A DNA stretch of 64,000 nt from Holacanthus passer. Its lineage: Eukaryota; Chordata; Actinopteri; Pomacanthidae. Numbering within the stretch: position 1 is the first letter of the stretch; the number at the start of each line of letters is the position of its first letter. This document shows positions 14,363 through 25,609 of the stretch, piece after piece. Below the pieces are notes generated by a model. That model made no database searches. It was given only the letters and a program-made list of their open reading frames with translations, and was not told where the DNA came from. Where the stretch lies: positions 13,040,001 through 13,104,000 of the forward strand of contig JAFREQ010000011.1 of assembly GCA_025331565.1 (NCBI GenBank), read 5' to 3'. A program made the translations under genes and the position numbers.

Positions 14363-15402
14363 TTACTCAGTCCAGGCCATCAGTGTAAAGGGATTCACGT
14401 CTCAATCCCAGGATCTTCGACTGGGCATCGTCGTCACAAGCCAGTTGGTTTGTTGGACCGACATCTTGAAGAGATGCAAGATGTTCTCCCCCCTGAAACA
14501 TCAACATTCAGGTTTAGACATAAAATTTCACCTTGCCTGCAAACACCAAATACAATTGTGTTAATTGTAGTAGAAATATCGGTGGACTCCAACCAAGAGA
14601 TGTAAGATGCTGAACCTGTTGCATGTCATCCCTCCTCCTTCATTTCCTGGCACCTCTCTAATGTCCACTGTCAAACACCTTCAAGTTAACTATTGATTAA
14701 GAATAATTAAAATCAAGATTATCAAACATTTAACACAATGATTTTAGGGCCAAAGTTAGAGTGACAGTCGAGTGTTTTTGACCTCACCTGTCTGCAAAAC
14801 ATGATGAAACATCTCCTATGTGTCACTAAATAATGGAGTGAATATCCTCATTCCCTGATGCACTGATTCCAAATCAGTATCACCATTTTGACCTCACAAT
14901 AATCTTTCCACATTATTCCAAAATATTTCATTTCATCCTTTATGGTTGGTGGCCGACTTTGCTTTAGTCCCGCAAACAATCCTCAAGTTGCTATAAATAA
15001 AAATGATCTGAAAGGTGTCCAGATTTTAAATTGAGCCTGGTGTTGGCAGAAAAAGTTGGACCAGTGCATCATTAGTTATAAAACCCAGTGAGTGCATTGA
15101 GATTATTTTGCTGCACAGTCACAAATAACCCAGACTATAAATTATTATAAGAATAATACACATCATCTAAAAAACTACAGTGAGTTTCCTGTAAAGTTAT
15201 CACAGGAAATCACCAAGCTAAACATCAATACAGAGCAGCTGTGCAACACTGAACCAATACAGAAAACAACCTTCTCTGATTTGAGCTCTGAACAGACAAA
15301 AAAGAAAAGTCTCCAGGTTTCTTGTGCTCACATCTGCACCAGTGATCCTGCTGTGATTCCTGCTCCTTGTCACCCTCACACAGCCTCCAGATCAGCACCG
15401 CC

Positions 15403-15404
<2 letters not shown>

Positions 15405-15434
<30 letters not shown>
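15405..15434. repeat. TG microsatellite
   Basis: A pure TG run of about 15 units in the frs3 5' region. Confidence 0.95.
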
Positions 15435-15436
<2 letters not shown>

Positions 15437-15869
15437 CTAACCTGGGCCTCCACATCTGACTGGAGATGCCAGGCTGGACTCACACACACACACTCACATC
15501 CACCTGGAGGAACACAACACACACTCTGCATGCAGCATACAACTGATTGCATGTGCTTTCCCTCCACATTTAGGCTCATTACTGCAAAAATAACCCCTCA
15601 CATCCTCTTCTTTTTTTTTTGCTCAATTAGCCGAGCCGACGCAGAGCCCCCCCAATAACAAGCCGACTCCGAGGCTCCATCTGCCCGCATCAGGCTGCAG
15701 AGAGCTCGGCTCAGACACGCAGCCTCCAAATGCACAACCACACGCTTCAATGACCATTTGTTCTCATTGCTGTGAGGGTACAAAAGCCTGAGCACACAGC
15801 AGCCGAGCGATGGTTTTGCTACTCACATGTCTGGCACGGATTTTTTTTCTTATATTAGCCCTGATGCGA

Positions 15870-16200
15870 GATGAGCTTCGAGGCTGCGGTCAGTCATCGG
15901 CGGCGGCGGCGGCGGCTACTGCTGCTGCTGCTCGCCGGGGGAGGCGACTCGCGCGGCGGGGACACAGATGCGGAGAGAGCGGTGGGAAAAAAATATGTTG
16001 TTATTTTTTCCTCCTATTACGCCCCCCTACTGCAGCAACGGGCCTCTGCCTGGATGACATTTCCCGAGCAGCTGGGGTGAGAGTTCACCGTCAGACAACG
16101 AGGCTGGAGGAGGCGACAAGAAGGTAAAGAAACGCTGGAGGACCGGGGAAGGTGCGGCTGCCTGACAGACCAGGCCGAGGGGCGGAAAACCCATAGGAGC
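15870..16200. promoter_or_regulatory. GC-rich island, probable frs3 promoter or first exon
   Basis: This is a short CpG-rich stretch with a CGG repeat (about 15898-15915) and CTG runs in otherwise AT-rich DNA. It lies 1.7 kb upstream of the frs3 start codon, so a non-coding first exon on the minus strand is likely. That is inferred from position and composition; no exon boundary is proven. Short open frames across it are a by-product of GC content. Confidence 0.45.
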
Positions 16201-16354
16201 ATCTCCATTCTCATTTTAATGTATATATGTTTTTCTGCAATATGTGAATGTGTGCATGATTTTTTTTATTTTTAATACTTTATTTCCCAGCGTTTTATGA
16301 AAGTCCACCAAATATGTGTTTTTACTTATTTTATTTATATTTTACTTATATACT

Positions 16355-16435
16355 TAAGATAAGATAAGATAAACCTTTATTCGTCCCACAGTGGGGAAAT
16401 TCACAATGTACAGCAGCAAAGGGGATAGAAGCATT
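16355..16435 (-). repeat. Non-LTR retrotransposon 3' tail
   Basis: Read on the minus strand it is 'gaatttccccactgtggg', 'acgaataaaggtttatc' and a (TTATC)n end, a common fish LINE 3' terminus. The flanking AT-rich DNA to about 16700 may belong to the same insertion. Confidence 0.5.
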
Positions 16436-16873
16436 AAATAGTAAATAAGAACAATTTAAACACGCTAAAAAGAAGATATTAACAAATTTACATGAGAAAA
16501 TAGAAACAATTCACACGAGACTTATATATCATTTACACATATGAGTATGGAATATGAAATATATGTCCAGTATATGCACTATTGGCTTGAATTGCGATAG
16601 GAATTGAGGGCTTGCATTTTGGATTAAATATGAAATATTAAATACTATATATACACTATATACTTATATAAGTTATTTACAATAACAACAACAATACAAT
16701 AATTGCTGGAATGTCACTTTGTCGCATCACTGTGTCACTTTAGATTTTCCACTTTAACTTTAGTTGTACATACTTTTTTCCCCTTAGATTGATCTTAGAT
16801 CCCCAGAGATTGACACAAAAAAGATTTTATTTTGTTCATCTGCTAAAAGGGGGAAATTTCTCTGTGCTCAGCT

Positions 16874-17145
16874 TAAATGAATAGTTTGGGAAATACATTA
16901 ATTCATGAGAAGATTGATTCATGTCTCTACTGTAAATATAAAGTAACAACCAGCAGCTGGTTAGCTTAGCTTAGCACAAAGACTGACAACAAAGGGAATC
17001 TGTTAGCCTGGCTCTGTCTGATGCTAACACCTACCATCACCTCTAAAGCTCACAACCTCAGCATGGTATATCTTGTCTGTTTAATCTGTAAATTAAAAAT
17101 GACACTTAGGCATTTTACAGAAGTTTATGTGCAGGACGTGTTGTA
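16874..17145. repeat. Diverged copy of the MITE-like element at 3559-3900
   Basis: It starts 'aaatgaatagtttgggaaatac', then 'gagaagattgattcatgtctc', 'ggttagcttagcttagcacaaagactg' and 'agcctggctctgtctgatgctaacacc', a characteristic motif series of this teleost repeat. The right end is degraded. Confidence 0.55.
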
Positions 17146-18539
17146 GATACATATTCCATACTTTCCACCTGACACGCACCTGGAGGGGATTTTCAACTAT
17201 ATATACCATTTTATAATTTCACACTGACATTCATTCTTTTTTGTTACTATCTAGAACTAATATTCAAGATACATGAATTATCTGTTTCATAGGTGCATAA
17301 GTGAAAGTGAATGCTGTGATTTGTATCTGGATTTTTGGAAATTTCACTTGCAACTGCAGTTCTTCATTTTTCAAATCAAAATCAAAATCTGATAATAATT
17401 CAATAAATTGAAAAATGTGTGTGTCTGTGTTTAAATCACATGTACAGAAATCATCAATCTCAGGCAAAGTTAAGAGATGTTTTGTAGCATTTTCATCTAC
17501 TGATTACCTTTAACCACTTTTAAAACCTTTAAGCCTTTAAACATCAGTAAATCAACAAGCTCACTGTGACCGTGGCTCCTGTCTGATGATCACAAGTTCT
17601 CCTTTTTAACAGTGCAGTCATTTTTTTGGAAACACCAAATTCCACAAACAAACCTATTAAACCTGCAGCTTGGAGATCTTAGGGAATTACAATAGATTCC
17701 TATGGCCAACACAAATTCAAAATCAAATCAAATTAAAACACCTTTACAGAATAGTGGAAATTCAATCAAAGAGTAATTCAACCCCCCTTGTTTTTGCTGA
17801 CACTCCACTATTGGGTGATTATAAGTGCAACAAAGCACACTTCAGACCACACCCAGAAGTTTTTAACATTATTTGAAATGCTCTGTCTGGTTTGTGGAAT
17901 TGTGGACTACAAAGTTTTATAGCAGGTGCTGGTGTTTCATAAGCCTGATCAGTGCCACATAATACAGCATTTATAGCCTGAGGTAGTTTGCAGTAACAAT
18001 GGTCCCTCACAGAAATACACAAAAGTCATAAAAATACATACCAGACAACTTAAAGCACAATGATTAAATAAGATTGACATAAAACTCAATGTCAGTCACC
18101 ACATTATTCGTGACTGATGCCTCTTTAAAAGCTATTTCAGATTAAGTTTAAAATGAAAATCATGAAAATCATAATTCAGTTTGATTAAATTATTCCATAT
18201 AATTGACATATAGATGTGCCTTGTGTTACTGAGACCCTTAGAGGAACTTAGTACGTTATTTAGACATGTATGGATGAGTTAAATAAAAGCACTTATCCAC
18301 TTAGGAAGGTTGATTATTGTAGAAGCTGCTTGTGACCAACATGTATTTACTTAAATGTGAAAAGATGACGAATGAATGCATAAAACTATTTGCAGCACAA
18401 AATGGCAAACAAAGTGTAATGAGTCAAAACATATGTACATTTGATTTCACAAACACTTTGCAGAAGCATATTTTATCTTTTGGCAGAAACCTGCTGCCAA
18501 AATGAAGGCGGTTATGAAAGAAGGGGGGCGGGAACCATC

Positions 18540-18900
18540 TTGACGGTTTATTTAATCTTTGTTGTCACGTCTCCAACTGTGTGTGTTTCATAAGCAAGGA
18601 AATCGGCAATAACTGGCCGAGCAGGAAGTCACATAAACGAGTGTATTTAGTGACCTTTGGACTTCTATACAACACATTTATTTAGCCACCGAAATACTAC
18701 AGTGGCCTTTTGGCTTTGTGTCGCTAACAGGCTTCAAGCGGACAGCGTGTTGTGTCTGTGGGAGCGTCTGTGAAGGACAGACTGTCCGTGCTGATAAGAC
18801 AACACACTCATATCACAATACAACAGCATGACTGAGGATTTACTGTAGCTGTGAAGCTTCAGTCCCACTAAACGACTGTATATGTGCAACAGAGAGAGGT
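18540..18900 (+). promoter_or_regulatory. Candidate upstream non-coding exon of tspo
   Basis: About 1 kb upstream of the tspo coding start, a strong donor (GAG|GTGAGTG near 18898) follows moderately GC-richer sequence. Because the first coding exon begins with an acceptor, a 5' UTR exon must exist upstream, and this is the best candidate seen. The call rests only on the donor match and spacing. Confidence 0.25.
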
Positions 18901-19339
18901 GAGTGAACCAGCTTTGACCTGCTGCAGCACAGAAACAGCAGGAATTAGCTTGTTTTAAATGCTAATCTTTGACCTAGCTAGCGTAAATTTTGAGTTCTGA
19001 CGTAATATAAATGCGCCACAAAATTCACCCACATAAAGATTAGCTTAAAATTAGCACGATTTGTTGTGTTGTTAAGGCTAATTTGATTTTTATTATGTAA
19101 AATGACTCTTGAAAGTTTTGGTCGTTATTATTTAAAATAGCATGAAAATCAACCGAAAGAAACAGGAAACTGTTAACATGTATATTTAAAGCACTTTGAG
19201 GTGAATTATTTAGTAATAACTGAGAAAACCGGATTAATTAGACCTTAAATGTCATAAAGTAGTTCTCAAATACACTGCATTCATGAGGCAGATACAGATG
19301 TCTTTTTCAGTGTTTAAAGCAGCTGTCAATTTTCACATG

Positions 19340-19640
19340 AACGTATCATAACTACAACACCGATACCAAAAAAGTGGACTCTTTAAAACATAAATAAAAA
19401 CTGAATGCTATCATTTGCAAACATGCTCTGGTTACTGATAGTGAATTTACAAATCATGATACTATCACCTGTTACCAATGAACCTGATTACCTGTGGACT
19501 GATCCAAACAGGTGTTTTTGGATCAGTCCACAACTTTCACCGTTTTTTGTTGCTCCTGTCCCAACTTGTTTGAAATATGCTGCTGCCATCAAATTCACAA
19601 TAAGAAGATATTAACAAAAACCGATGAGATCAAACATTAT
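19340..19640. repeat. Copy A of a three-copy non-autonomous element
   Basis: This shortened copy upstream of tspo begins near 'accgataccaaaaaagt' and lacks the clear right terminus. It has a perfect hairpin at 19495-19530 (TGGACTGATCCAAA against its reverse complement, 8-base loop). The core matches the other two copies with few differences. Confidence 0.7.
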
Positions 19641-19914
19641 AATCATTAAAATGATTGGTTGTGGCCACAACTTTGGCTCACTCTCACCACACTCATTGAT
19701 GTTGTCTCCAGTGAAAAAGCCCTAAAACCCAACTGTGCTCTACCTGCACAGCACTAGAATAAGTTGAGGATTAATCTGACCAGACATTCAATGCCAACTT
19801 CCGTTTCTTTACAATTGGACACATTTTGATCATGACTGAAAAAGTATTGAGGTTTGACACCAAGCCTGAACAGAGGTTTAACAGCTCTGATGTGTCCTGC
19901 TCTTATCTCAGAAC

Positions 19915-20612
19915 ATGTGGCTGCCCATGATTGGAATGACTGCCCTGCCACACCTGGGAGGGCTCTATGGCGGTTACATCACACGCAAAGAGGTGAAGTC
20001 CTGGTACCTGACCCTGCAGAAACCATCCTGGCGCCCACCAAATGCAGCATTCCCTGTAGTGTGGACCTGTCTGTATACAGGCATGGGGTACGCATCATCT
20101 TGACTGGATCCTGCAGGTTTTTATTCTCTGTGACACAACCTCCTTATCTAACTTATGTTGTTTTAAATTTTGTTCTGCAGGTATGGCTCCTACCTGGTGT
20201 GGAAAGAGCTGGGAGGTTTTACCGAGGACGCAATGGTTCCACTGGGACTTTATGGGCTGCAGCTAGCTCTGAACTGGGCCTGGACTCCTATCTTCTTTGG
20301 TGCACACAAGCTGAAATGGGTAAATTAATTATTCCTTTTAACTGGGAGACCAGGGGAGATTATGAGGGATGTAGCAAGCTTGACAGCTCCATATCCTACA
20401 TCTGTGTCCATTTAATACCCCCAATCTGCCCAATTCAGGCACTCCTTGAGATTATGCTGCTCACTGGGACTGTCGGAGCCACCATGGTGTCTTGGTATCC
20501 CATCAATCGCACCGCCACGCTGCTGTTGGCACCCTACCTGTCCTGGCTGTGCCTCGCCACCTCTCTCAACTACTGCATATGGAGAGACAACCCTGAGAAA
20601 AAAGAGGAGTAG
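19915..20612 (+). CDS. tspo: Translocator protein (18 kDa, peripheral benzodiazepine receptor)
   Basis: TSPO is a five-helix protein of the outer mitochondrial membrane that binds cholesterol and porphyrins. Three coding exons, 19915-20087, 20181-20319 and 20439-20612, join in phase to give 161 residues (human 169). The start ATG lies four bases after a tctcag acceptor, so a 5' UTR exon lies upstream. Family hallmarks are WYLTLQKPSWRPPN in the first loop, GYGSYLVWKELGG, ALNWAWTPIFFGAHK, and a C-terminal LNYCIWR that fits the cholesterol-recognition (CRAC) pattern. The tail is short and acidic (ends KKEE). TSPO2 is the alternative paralogue, but the GFTEDAMVPLGLY and WAWTPIFFG segments read like TSPO. 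The gene ends 1 kb from uqcc2, tail to tail. Confidence 0.93.
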
Positions 20613-21048
20613 GAGACCGTTCTGTGTGCTTTGAAACAAATTACTTAATCACTAATCATTTGTATTTGATTGTCCTGCTGATATCTCTGAGGGTTGATAT
20701 TAAAATATCGGCTTGTCAAAGACCAGTCTGTATCTGCAAATATGTTGACTAATATATAAAAATCATGAAGAGGTCGAGAAATAGTGTTCTCATAGTTTGT
20801 CCAGCAGACTTGTTTGTTTACTGTCATCTGCAGCACATTACACCTGAGCAGATGTGTTAGTCTGATCAGGATACGTTGAATTTTTTATTATGACTCAACC
20901 TGCCTCCTTCATTGTTTTGTTGCAGAGATCCTTGATTAAAAAGTGCATTAATTCAAAGCTCTTAAAATAAAATGTGAAACCACATTTGCTTTTTTTTCTA
21001 GAAAATGTTTCATGTGTCATTTATGAAGTTTTGTTGCATCTCAATTAA

Positions 21049-21054
21049 AATAAA
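21049..21054 (+). terminator. Polyadenylation signal of tspo
   Basis: AATAAA lies 437 bases after the tspo stop, followed by a T-rich stretch. It is the only strong plus-strand signal before the convergent uqcc2 gene. Confidence 0.5.
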
Positions 21055-21558
21055 GATTTCTATTCTTTTGTCACTATAGTGAGTATATTCATTCAGTCAC
21101 AGGATCGGATCAGTATTTGGTATCAGAATTGGGATTGAGTGCATCCATACAATTAGTATAATATAGGTCATAGAATGAGAGGTGTCATCTGAGGAAAAAT
21201 GTTTGTATTGGTCCAAAAAATGTTTTATGGCATATGTTTCAGCACTTACGCAATCTCTCAGGAAATTTTGTACTAGGTGCGGTATATTGTGGCACCAGTA
21301 TGTTCAGGAAATCACAGTATTTGAACCATAAACACTCATCCAAGGCTGCACAATCCACTGAATCTATTTTAATAACAGAACATGATTAGAAACATTTGAT
21401 GCATTTCTCGATAGGACTCAAACTAAACAGTAATAGACAATTGTAGGATGACTATCAGTTTGGTTCAGTAAATTCTAAAATTCATGAGGAAATAAAGAAA
21501 ATTTTCAAGAACATCCTATTATAAATAAATAACAGTCTAAAAGATACCAACAATAAGC

Positions 21559-21564
21559 TTTATT
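21559..21564 (-). terminator. Polyadenylation signal of uqcc2
   Basis: AATAAA on the minus strand, 46 bases beyond the uqcc2 stop codon, implies a very short 3' UTR. Confidence 0.5.
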
Positions 21565-21609
21565 TCTATACATGCAGAGAGAAAAGAAAGGAAAGAGACA
21601 AATAAAAGG

Positions 21610-22857
21610 TTATTTTTCTGGTGCTTTCTCAGGAGGGTCTTCTGGTGATTTGGAGAATCTCTCCATTAATGTCTTCCACAAACCCTTTTTTTCATCATCC
21701 ATCTGTTGCATGTTCCCTGTACAATGATAAAAAAGTAAACTGTAACAAATGTGTGTTTCATAAATAGCCATGAACTAAATTGTGACCGATTGTGGGTCCA
21801 TACCTGACAAAAGTAGTTTACATTCTTCCACTGTTACTCCAGTAAAGCTTGTGTCTCTTACACGAGGAAACTGAACAGACACAAAGACATGATTTCATTT
21901 AATGGTTCACACTGGAACACACTGCACATTTTCCATGTTTACAGCTCAAAGCTAACAGTCTTCATCCTAATTTTTAGAAGAAATTAAGTTTCATAGGTGA
22001 TGCAATACTGTATATCTGTTCTGTAGTACTTCATGCTATAGTCAGCTCTGGAGGCGGATGAATGCTATAATCTGTTTTAGGCAAGAAAATAATTAATCAA
22101 AACAGCTCTTAATGCATAGATATATCAGATACAGCCATAGAAGCACATGACATATGTGAATATATACTGTACTTACTCGTTGTCTGTATACGTTGCCATT
22201 AATTCGGGCCAAACTTTCATACATCTGGTCACATTTCTCTGGATCTGAGATCTGGTGGGAAAAGTGTATTAATTAGATAAGTGACAGAGGCTTGAAATTT
22301 CTCATTGAGCACTATGTGAACACTAGCATCAGATTACATCAAAACAATAAAAATGTTTTTTGACATGTGGTGAAGTAGCATAAACTATAAAGTGTATCTA
22401 CTTCAAATCTCTATTTGAAATTATAATCTATTGCACCACTTATGAAACACTGTATACATTGATTGGGTTCTAACTGCATTTCTTGGTTTAAAGGATTTTA
22501 CGAAGTACAAATCGATGGAAACGTAACTACATTAACACTGGCATTGACATTAGTACAATCAAAGCTACATGTATAATGTCCAAACTAAGAGGATTCACAG
22601 TATTAATCAGAGAACAGAGCAACAAGGTCGACGGCTGTAAACACTCTGATCCTACTCTCAGTTAGTCGCTTAGCTTAGCTTAGCTTCGCTCGGTGTGTTA
22701 TGTAATTTATCTGCCCTACCTGTGTGTTTTCACCCTCCCGGAAGCCTACAGCTACTCTCTGCCGCAGAAACGTCCCCAAATCACGACTTTTCTTGAACTC
22801 GTCTCTCGGCCATTCCTCACACAGCTTCAAGAACCGACGGTACCTGGTGGCAGACAT
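21610..22857 (-). CDS. uqcc2: Ubiquinol-cytochrome c reductase complex assembly factor 2
   Basis: UQCC2 (MNF1) is a mitochondrial matrix/nucleoid protein that, with UQCC1, stabilises newly made cytochrome b during complex III assembly. Four coding exons, 22720-22857, 22177-22251, 21804-21870 and 21610-21716, join in phase to 128 residues (human 126). The N-terminus RYRRFLKLCEEWP, then RDLGTFLRQRV and FREGENTQ, and KCDQMYESLARI in exon 2 match the family closely. Exon 3 carries FPRVRDTSFTGVT. The last exon gives a charged C-terminus. The start codon is only 133 bases from the divergent tomm6 start, so the two genes probably share a promoter. Confidence 0.95.
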
Positions 22858-22990
22858 CTTTGGACCTGTGCTGGCTAAGGACGTCTGTAGTTTGAGCTTT
22901 ATCGGACGCCGTACTTGTGTCACATCCAAACTCTTCCCCCTCCTGTCGCTTCCCCTCGTTGCTGCTGTCGTTTGAGCGCACGTTAGCAAG
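22858..22990. promoter_or_regulatory. Divergent promoter between uqcc2 and tomm6
   Basis: Only 133 bases separate the two start codons, which face away from each other. The interval is GC-richer than its surroundings and must hold both 5' UTRs or parts of them. No TATA box is evident. Bidirectional use is inferred from geometry. Confidence 0.6.
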
Positions 22991-24336
22991 ATGAGCGGAT
23001 CAAACGTGAAAAAGGGCTCTTCCTCCGGTGTGATGGAGTGGATCAGCTCAGCTTGTCGGTTTGCAACAGATAGAAACGACTTCAGGAGGTGAGTTAATGT
23101 GGAGAAAATAACGTGGAAGGTGTTTGAACTGGGTGGTCGTTAGCATTGTAGCTAACGTTAGCTCACACTGCGGTAGAGAGGTTTGTCCTTGTCTCGTCCA
23201 AATCTCTCTCATCTCTGGAACAGTCAGACCTTTTTGTCTTTATCAAGGCTGGATCACCAACTGGGCCAAGTGGGCACAACTGCCCTTGGGCCCCTGAACT
23301 CCAGGGGCCCTCGAAAGCACCAGGCCTCCTGTATGTCAACTGATAGTTAAGTTGATAATAACTTGTTTGAGAAGCTGCACCGTGATTATACAATATTCAG
23401 TGACATGACCTTTGTGGTTCCTGCTGTGTCACCTGGATCTTGGGGGCCTGTCTTGAAGAGAATCCTGTGGCAAAATCTAGTTAGTCTAAACATTTAATAT
23501 TTCAGTTTTGTGATAAGCTATGCATATTCTACATATTACAGCTACATTGAAAAATTGGCTGGACCTATAAGTCAGCTAATACTGTCTGATTGCAGGTATG
23601 TAGATGTTGGTGCACATATCAGTTAATAAGTAACAATTACAGCACAAAATATGCATGAGATCATTTACAGAGAGTATTTCAGCAGCCATGTTGTTTAGCA
23701 CATATCTTGGTCACATCTAAAAAAAAATATCAATGGATCCTTAAAAATGCCCATGTTGGATGTTGGGATGTCCCTGTGAACCAGTGGTTGACACACATAC
23801 CGTGTGTACGTAATGTCCCTGGTTCAATTATGGTGGTGGGGGGACCTAGTTCCTATCTGTATCTGCAGCATAACTGTGAGGTAAATTCAAAATGTAAATG
23901 TAATCTGATCATTCTGTTTTATCATTCTATCGTTGTTGGATTTTGTCTCAAGTCTAGTACTGGTCAGGGTTTGCTTTTCTTAAATCATTGTTTCGAATCA
24001 AATTACGACACAGTGAACCTGCACCAGCACAGAAAAACTGTAACCAGTGCACAGATAGTAGAAGAAACTGGGGTTCATGGGGCGCCACCAGGCCAACTTG
24101 AATCACAGGAAGTTAATCTGGCTTTAGTCAGTGTAGTGTTTTTATTTTCAGCTTACCATGCGATGTCGAGATTGTTTAAAGCTTTAATCTTACAAGAATA
24201 AATCATCACTTGTGACTCATGTCATATTCCTTTTTTCAGGAATCTTCTGGTCAACCTGGGCCTGTTTGCAGCTGGTGTTTGGGTGGCAAGAAATCTCTCA
24301 GATTTTGACCTGATGTCTCCTCAGCCTGTGACATAA
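22991..24336 (+). CDS. tomm6: Mitochondrial import receptor subunit TOM6
   Basis: TOMM6 is a small tail-anchored subunit that stabilises the TOM import channel in the outer mitochondrial membrane. Two exons, 22991-23088 and 24240-24336, join inside an Arg codon to give 64 residues (human 74). The hallmark CRFATDRNDFRR sits at the junction. Exon 2 encodes a single membrane helix, NLLVNLGLFAAGVWVARNL, followed by SDFDLMSPQP, near-identical to mammalian TOMM6. The N-terminus is short and Ser/Lys-rich, as expected for its cytosolic part. A plus-strand AATAAA at 24533-24538 is a plausible poly(A) signal. Confidence 0.95.
23089..24239 (+). other. tomm6 intron with repeat-derived sequence
   Basis: The single tomm6 intron holds an inverted repeat of nine bases per arm (23288-23296 and 23302-23310) in a GGGCCCC-rich patch. 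Around 23785-23860 there is a stretch resembling a degenerate tRNA-derived SINE head (a GGTTCAATT B-box-like motif). A 164-codon open frame at 23707-24201 has no recognisable domain, lies wholly in the intron and is not called as a gene. Confidence 0.4.
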
Positions 24337-24814
24337 CCTGGTCAAAATACATCACCACCAAAACCAGGATGATGGTGAGATCATCTTCTTTATTAGAGCC
24401 AGTGAGATGCTCTTCATTTTCATCCAGGTTCAATTACTATTGGCTAAACTAATGATTTGCTTAAAGTGATTGACGTGATCTTTTTGTTCCTTTCAGATGT
24501 CTCGGACCAACAAAGAAGAAACAAGGGACATGAATAAATGATCATGAACCTTTTGCAACTAGTTACATTTTGAAAACAAATCATCCTGTTGACCTGAATT
24601 AGCTTCTTTTTTTCTGTCAAATAACTTGTCATTTTACAGTAGGTGGCCTGAAGAGAAATAATTACATTGAATCATTATCTCTGCTCTTGTTGTTGTTGAC
24701 CCTAATAATATTGTTAATTTAATTTTTAAATCCTCAAAATATGTCTAATCACTGAAGTGTATTATTTTGGTACATTTGTCAATTAGAGTCTTGTGTGTTG
24801 TGATTTCTGCAGCC

Positions 24815-25609
24815 ATGTCCACTCAGGAGCTCTTTGTTGCTGCAGCTCGTAAATGTCTGTCCACTGGTAGAAAATCTCTTTCTGTCCCTCAGAGTCTGGA
24901 CCTGGCTGCTCAGGTCTCAGCCGTTGATTTGGGATTGAAACCAGCTTTACTGTACGACAGCAACGGAGCCAGTGCAGATCAGGTGCAGCATTATTTGAGC
25001 TTTTTGCAGTCCTCTCAGCTTGTGTCTAAATCACTTCTCACACTGGATTTAAATGGAAACACTCTCATTGTTAATCCAGTTACAGTCAGATCAAATGTTG
25101 AACAGCTGTTTCATGATAGTGGTGCGGTTGTGATTGATGTCTGCCACTCACTGGAGAAGCCCGCCATCACTCACCTGCTCAGAGGAGAACTAAAGAGCAT
25201 GACACATGATTTACTGCTTCTCCTCAGAGGGTTTGAACAACTGAAGGCTGAGGCTGAGAAACCTCAGTATGTTGGAGAGAAATCAGAGGAATGGAACCTG
25301 TGCACAGTTTTTGGTCTTTTACTGGGTTACCCCATCACTTACTGGTTTGATCAGACCAAGAGCTTTGAAAACTGTCTGTCTATGACGCCCCTGACGGTGA
25401 CCACAGCTTCAGCGACATGGCAGGCCGACACCGCTGATCACACGTGTCATCTTTACTCCTTCAGCGTCCCGGCTGTTCTGCTTCCAGAGACGCAGTCCAA
25501 CCTGGAAAACTGGAGGCTTCGTTTACAAGAAAGGTTTCAGCAGCAAAATGTCCTAAAGGATCTTACAGTCTGTCAGTCCACAGTCACTCTGCCCTCAGTC
25601 TGTTTGTGA
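24815..25609 (+). CDS. UPF0739 / C1orf74-like protein
   Basis: A single coding exon of 264 residues begins with MSTQELFVAAARKCL, four bases after a ttctgcag acceptor, so a non-coding exon probably lies upstream. The longer frame opening at 24767 would run through that acceptor and is rejected. Visible features are LDLAAQVSAVDLGLKPALLY, a hydrophobic DLLLLLRGFEQL helix, GLLLGYPITYWFD, and a C-terminal half with many Ser/Thr. I recall UPF0739/C1orf74 as an intronless-CDS family of about this length containing a GLKPALLYD-like motif; that is the basis of the name, and function is unknown. An AATAAA at 25626-25631 follows 17 bases after the stop. It sits 478 bases downstream of tomm6. Confidence 0.65.
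   Translation: MSTQELFVAAARKCLSTGRKSLSVPQSLDLAAQVSAVDLGLKPALLYDSNGASADQVQHYLSFLQSSQLVSKSLLTLDLNGNTLIVNPVTVRSNVEQLFHDSGAVVIDVCHSLEKPAITHLLRGELKSMTHDLLLLLRGFEQLKAEAEKPQYVGEKSEEWNLCTVFGLLLGYPITYWFDQTKSFENCLSMTPLTVTTASATWQADTADHTCHLYSFSVPAVLLPETQSNLENWRLRLQERFQQQNVLKDLTVCQSTVTLPSVCL

Larger units (their letters stand above)
16201..18539. other. frs3-tspo intergenic region
   Basis: This is AT-rich DNA with a LINE tail (16355-16435) and a MITE-like copy (16874-17145). I see no coding exon; the 17.2-18.5 kb part shows nothing recognisable. Confidence 0.5.

Noticed and set aside
14021..14605. 194-codon plus-strand frame with a Thr-His run
   Set aside because: It is built on the CA microsatellite and runs antisense through the first frs3 coding exon; no homology.
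15810..16127. Frames with poly-Ala or poly-Leu runs
   Set aside because: They arise from CGG/CTG repeats in the GC-rich island. No start context, domain or splice evidence supports a protein.
20412..20639. Minus-strand frame opposite the last tspo exon
   Set aside because: Antisense shadow; the plus strand has clear TSPO homology in three exons.
23785..23860. Possible tRNA gene
   Set aside because: Only a loose B-box is present; a cloverleaf could not be folded by eye. At most a decayed SINE head.
24767..24814. Upstream start for the C1orf74-like gene
   Set aside because: The extra 16 codons cross a good ttctgcag acceptor and read like intron sequence; the ATG at 24815 fits better.
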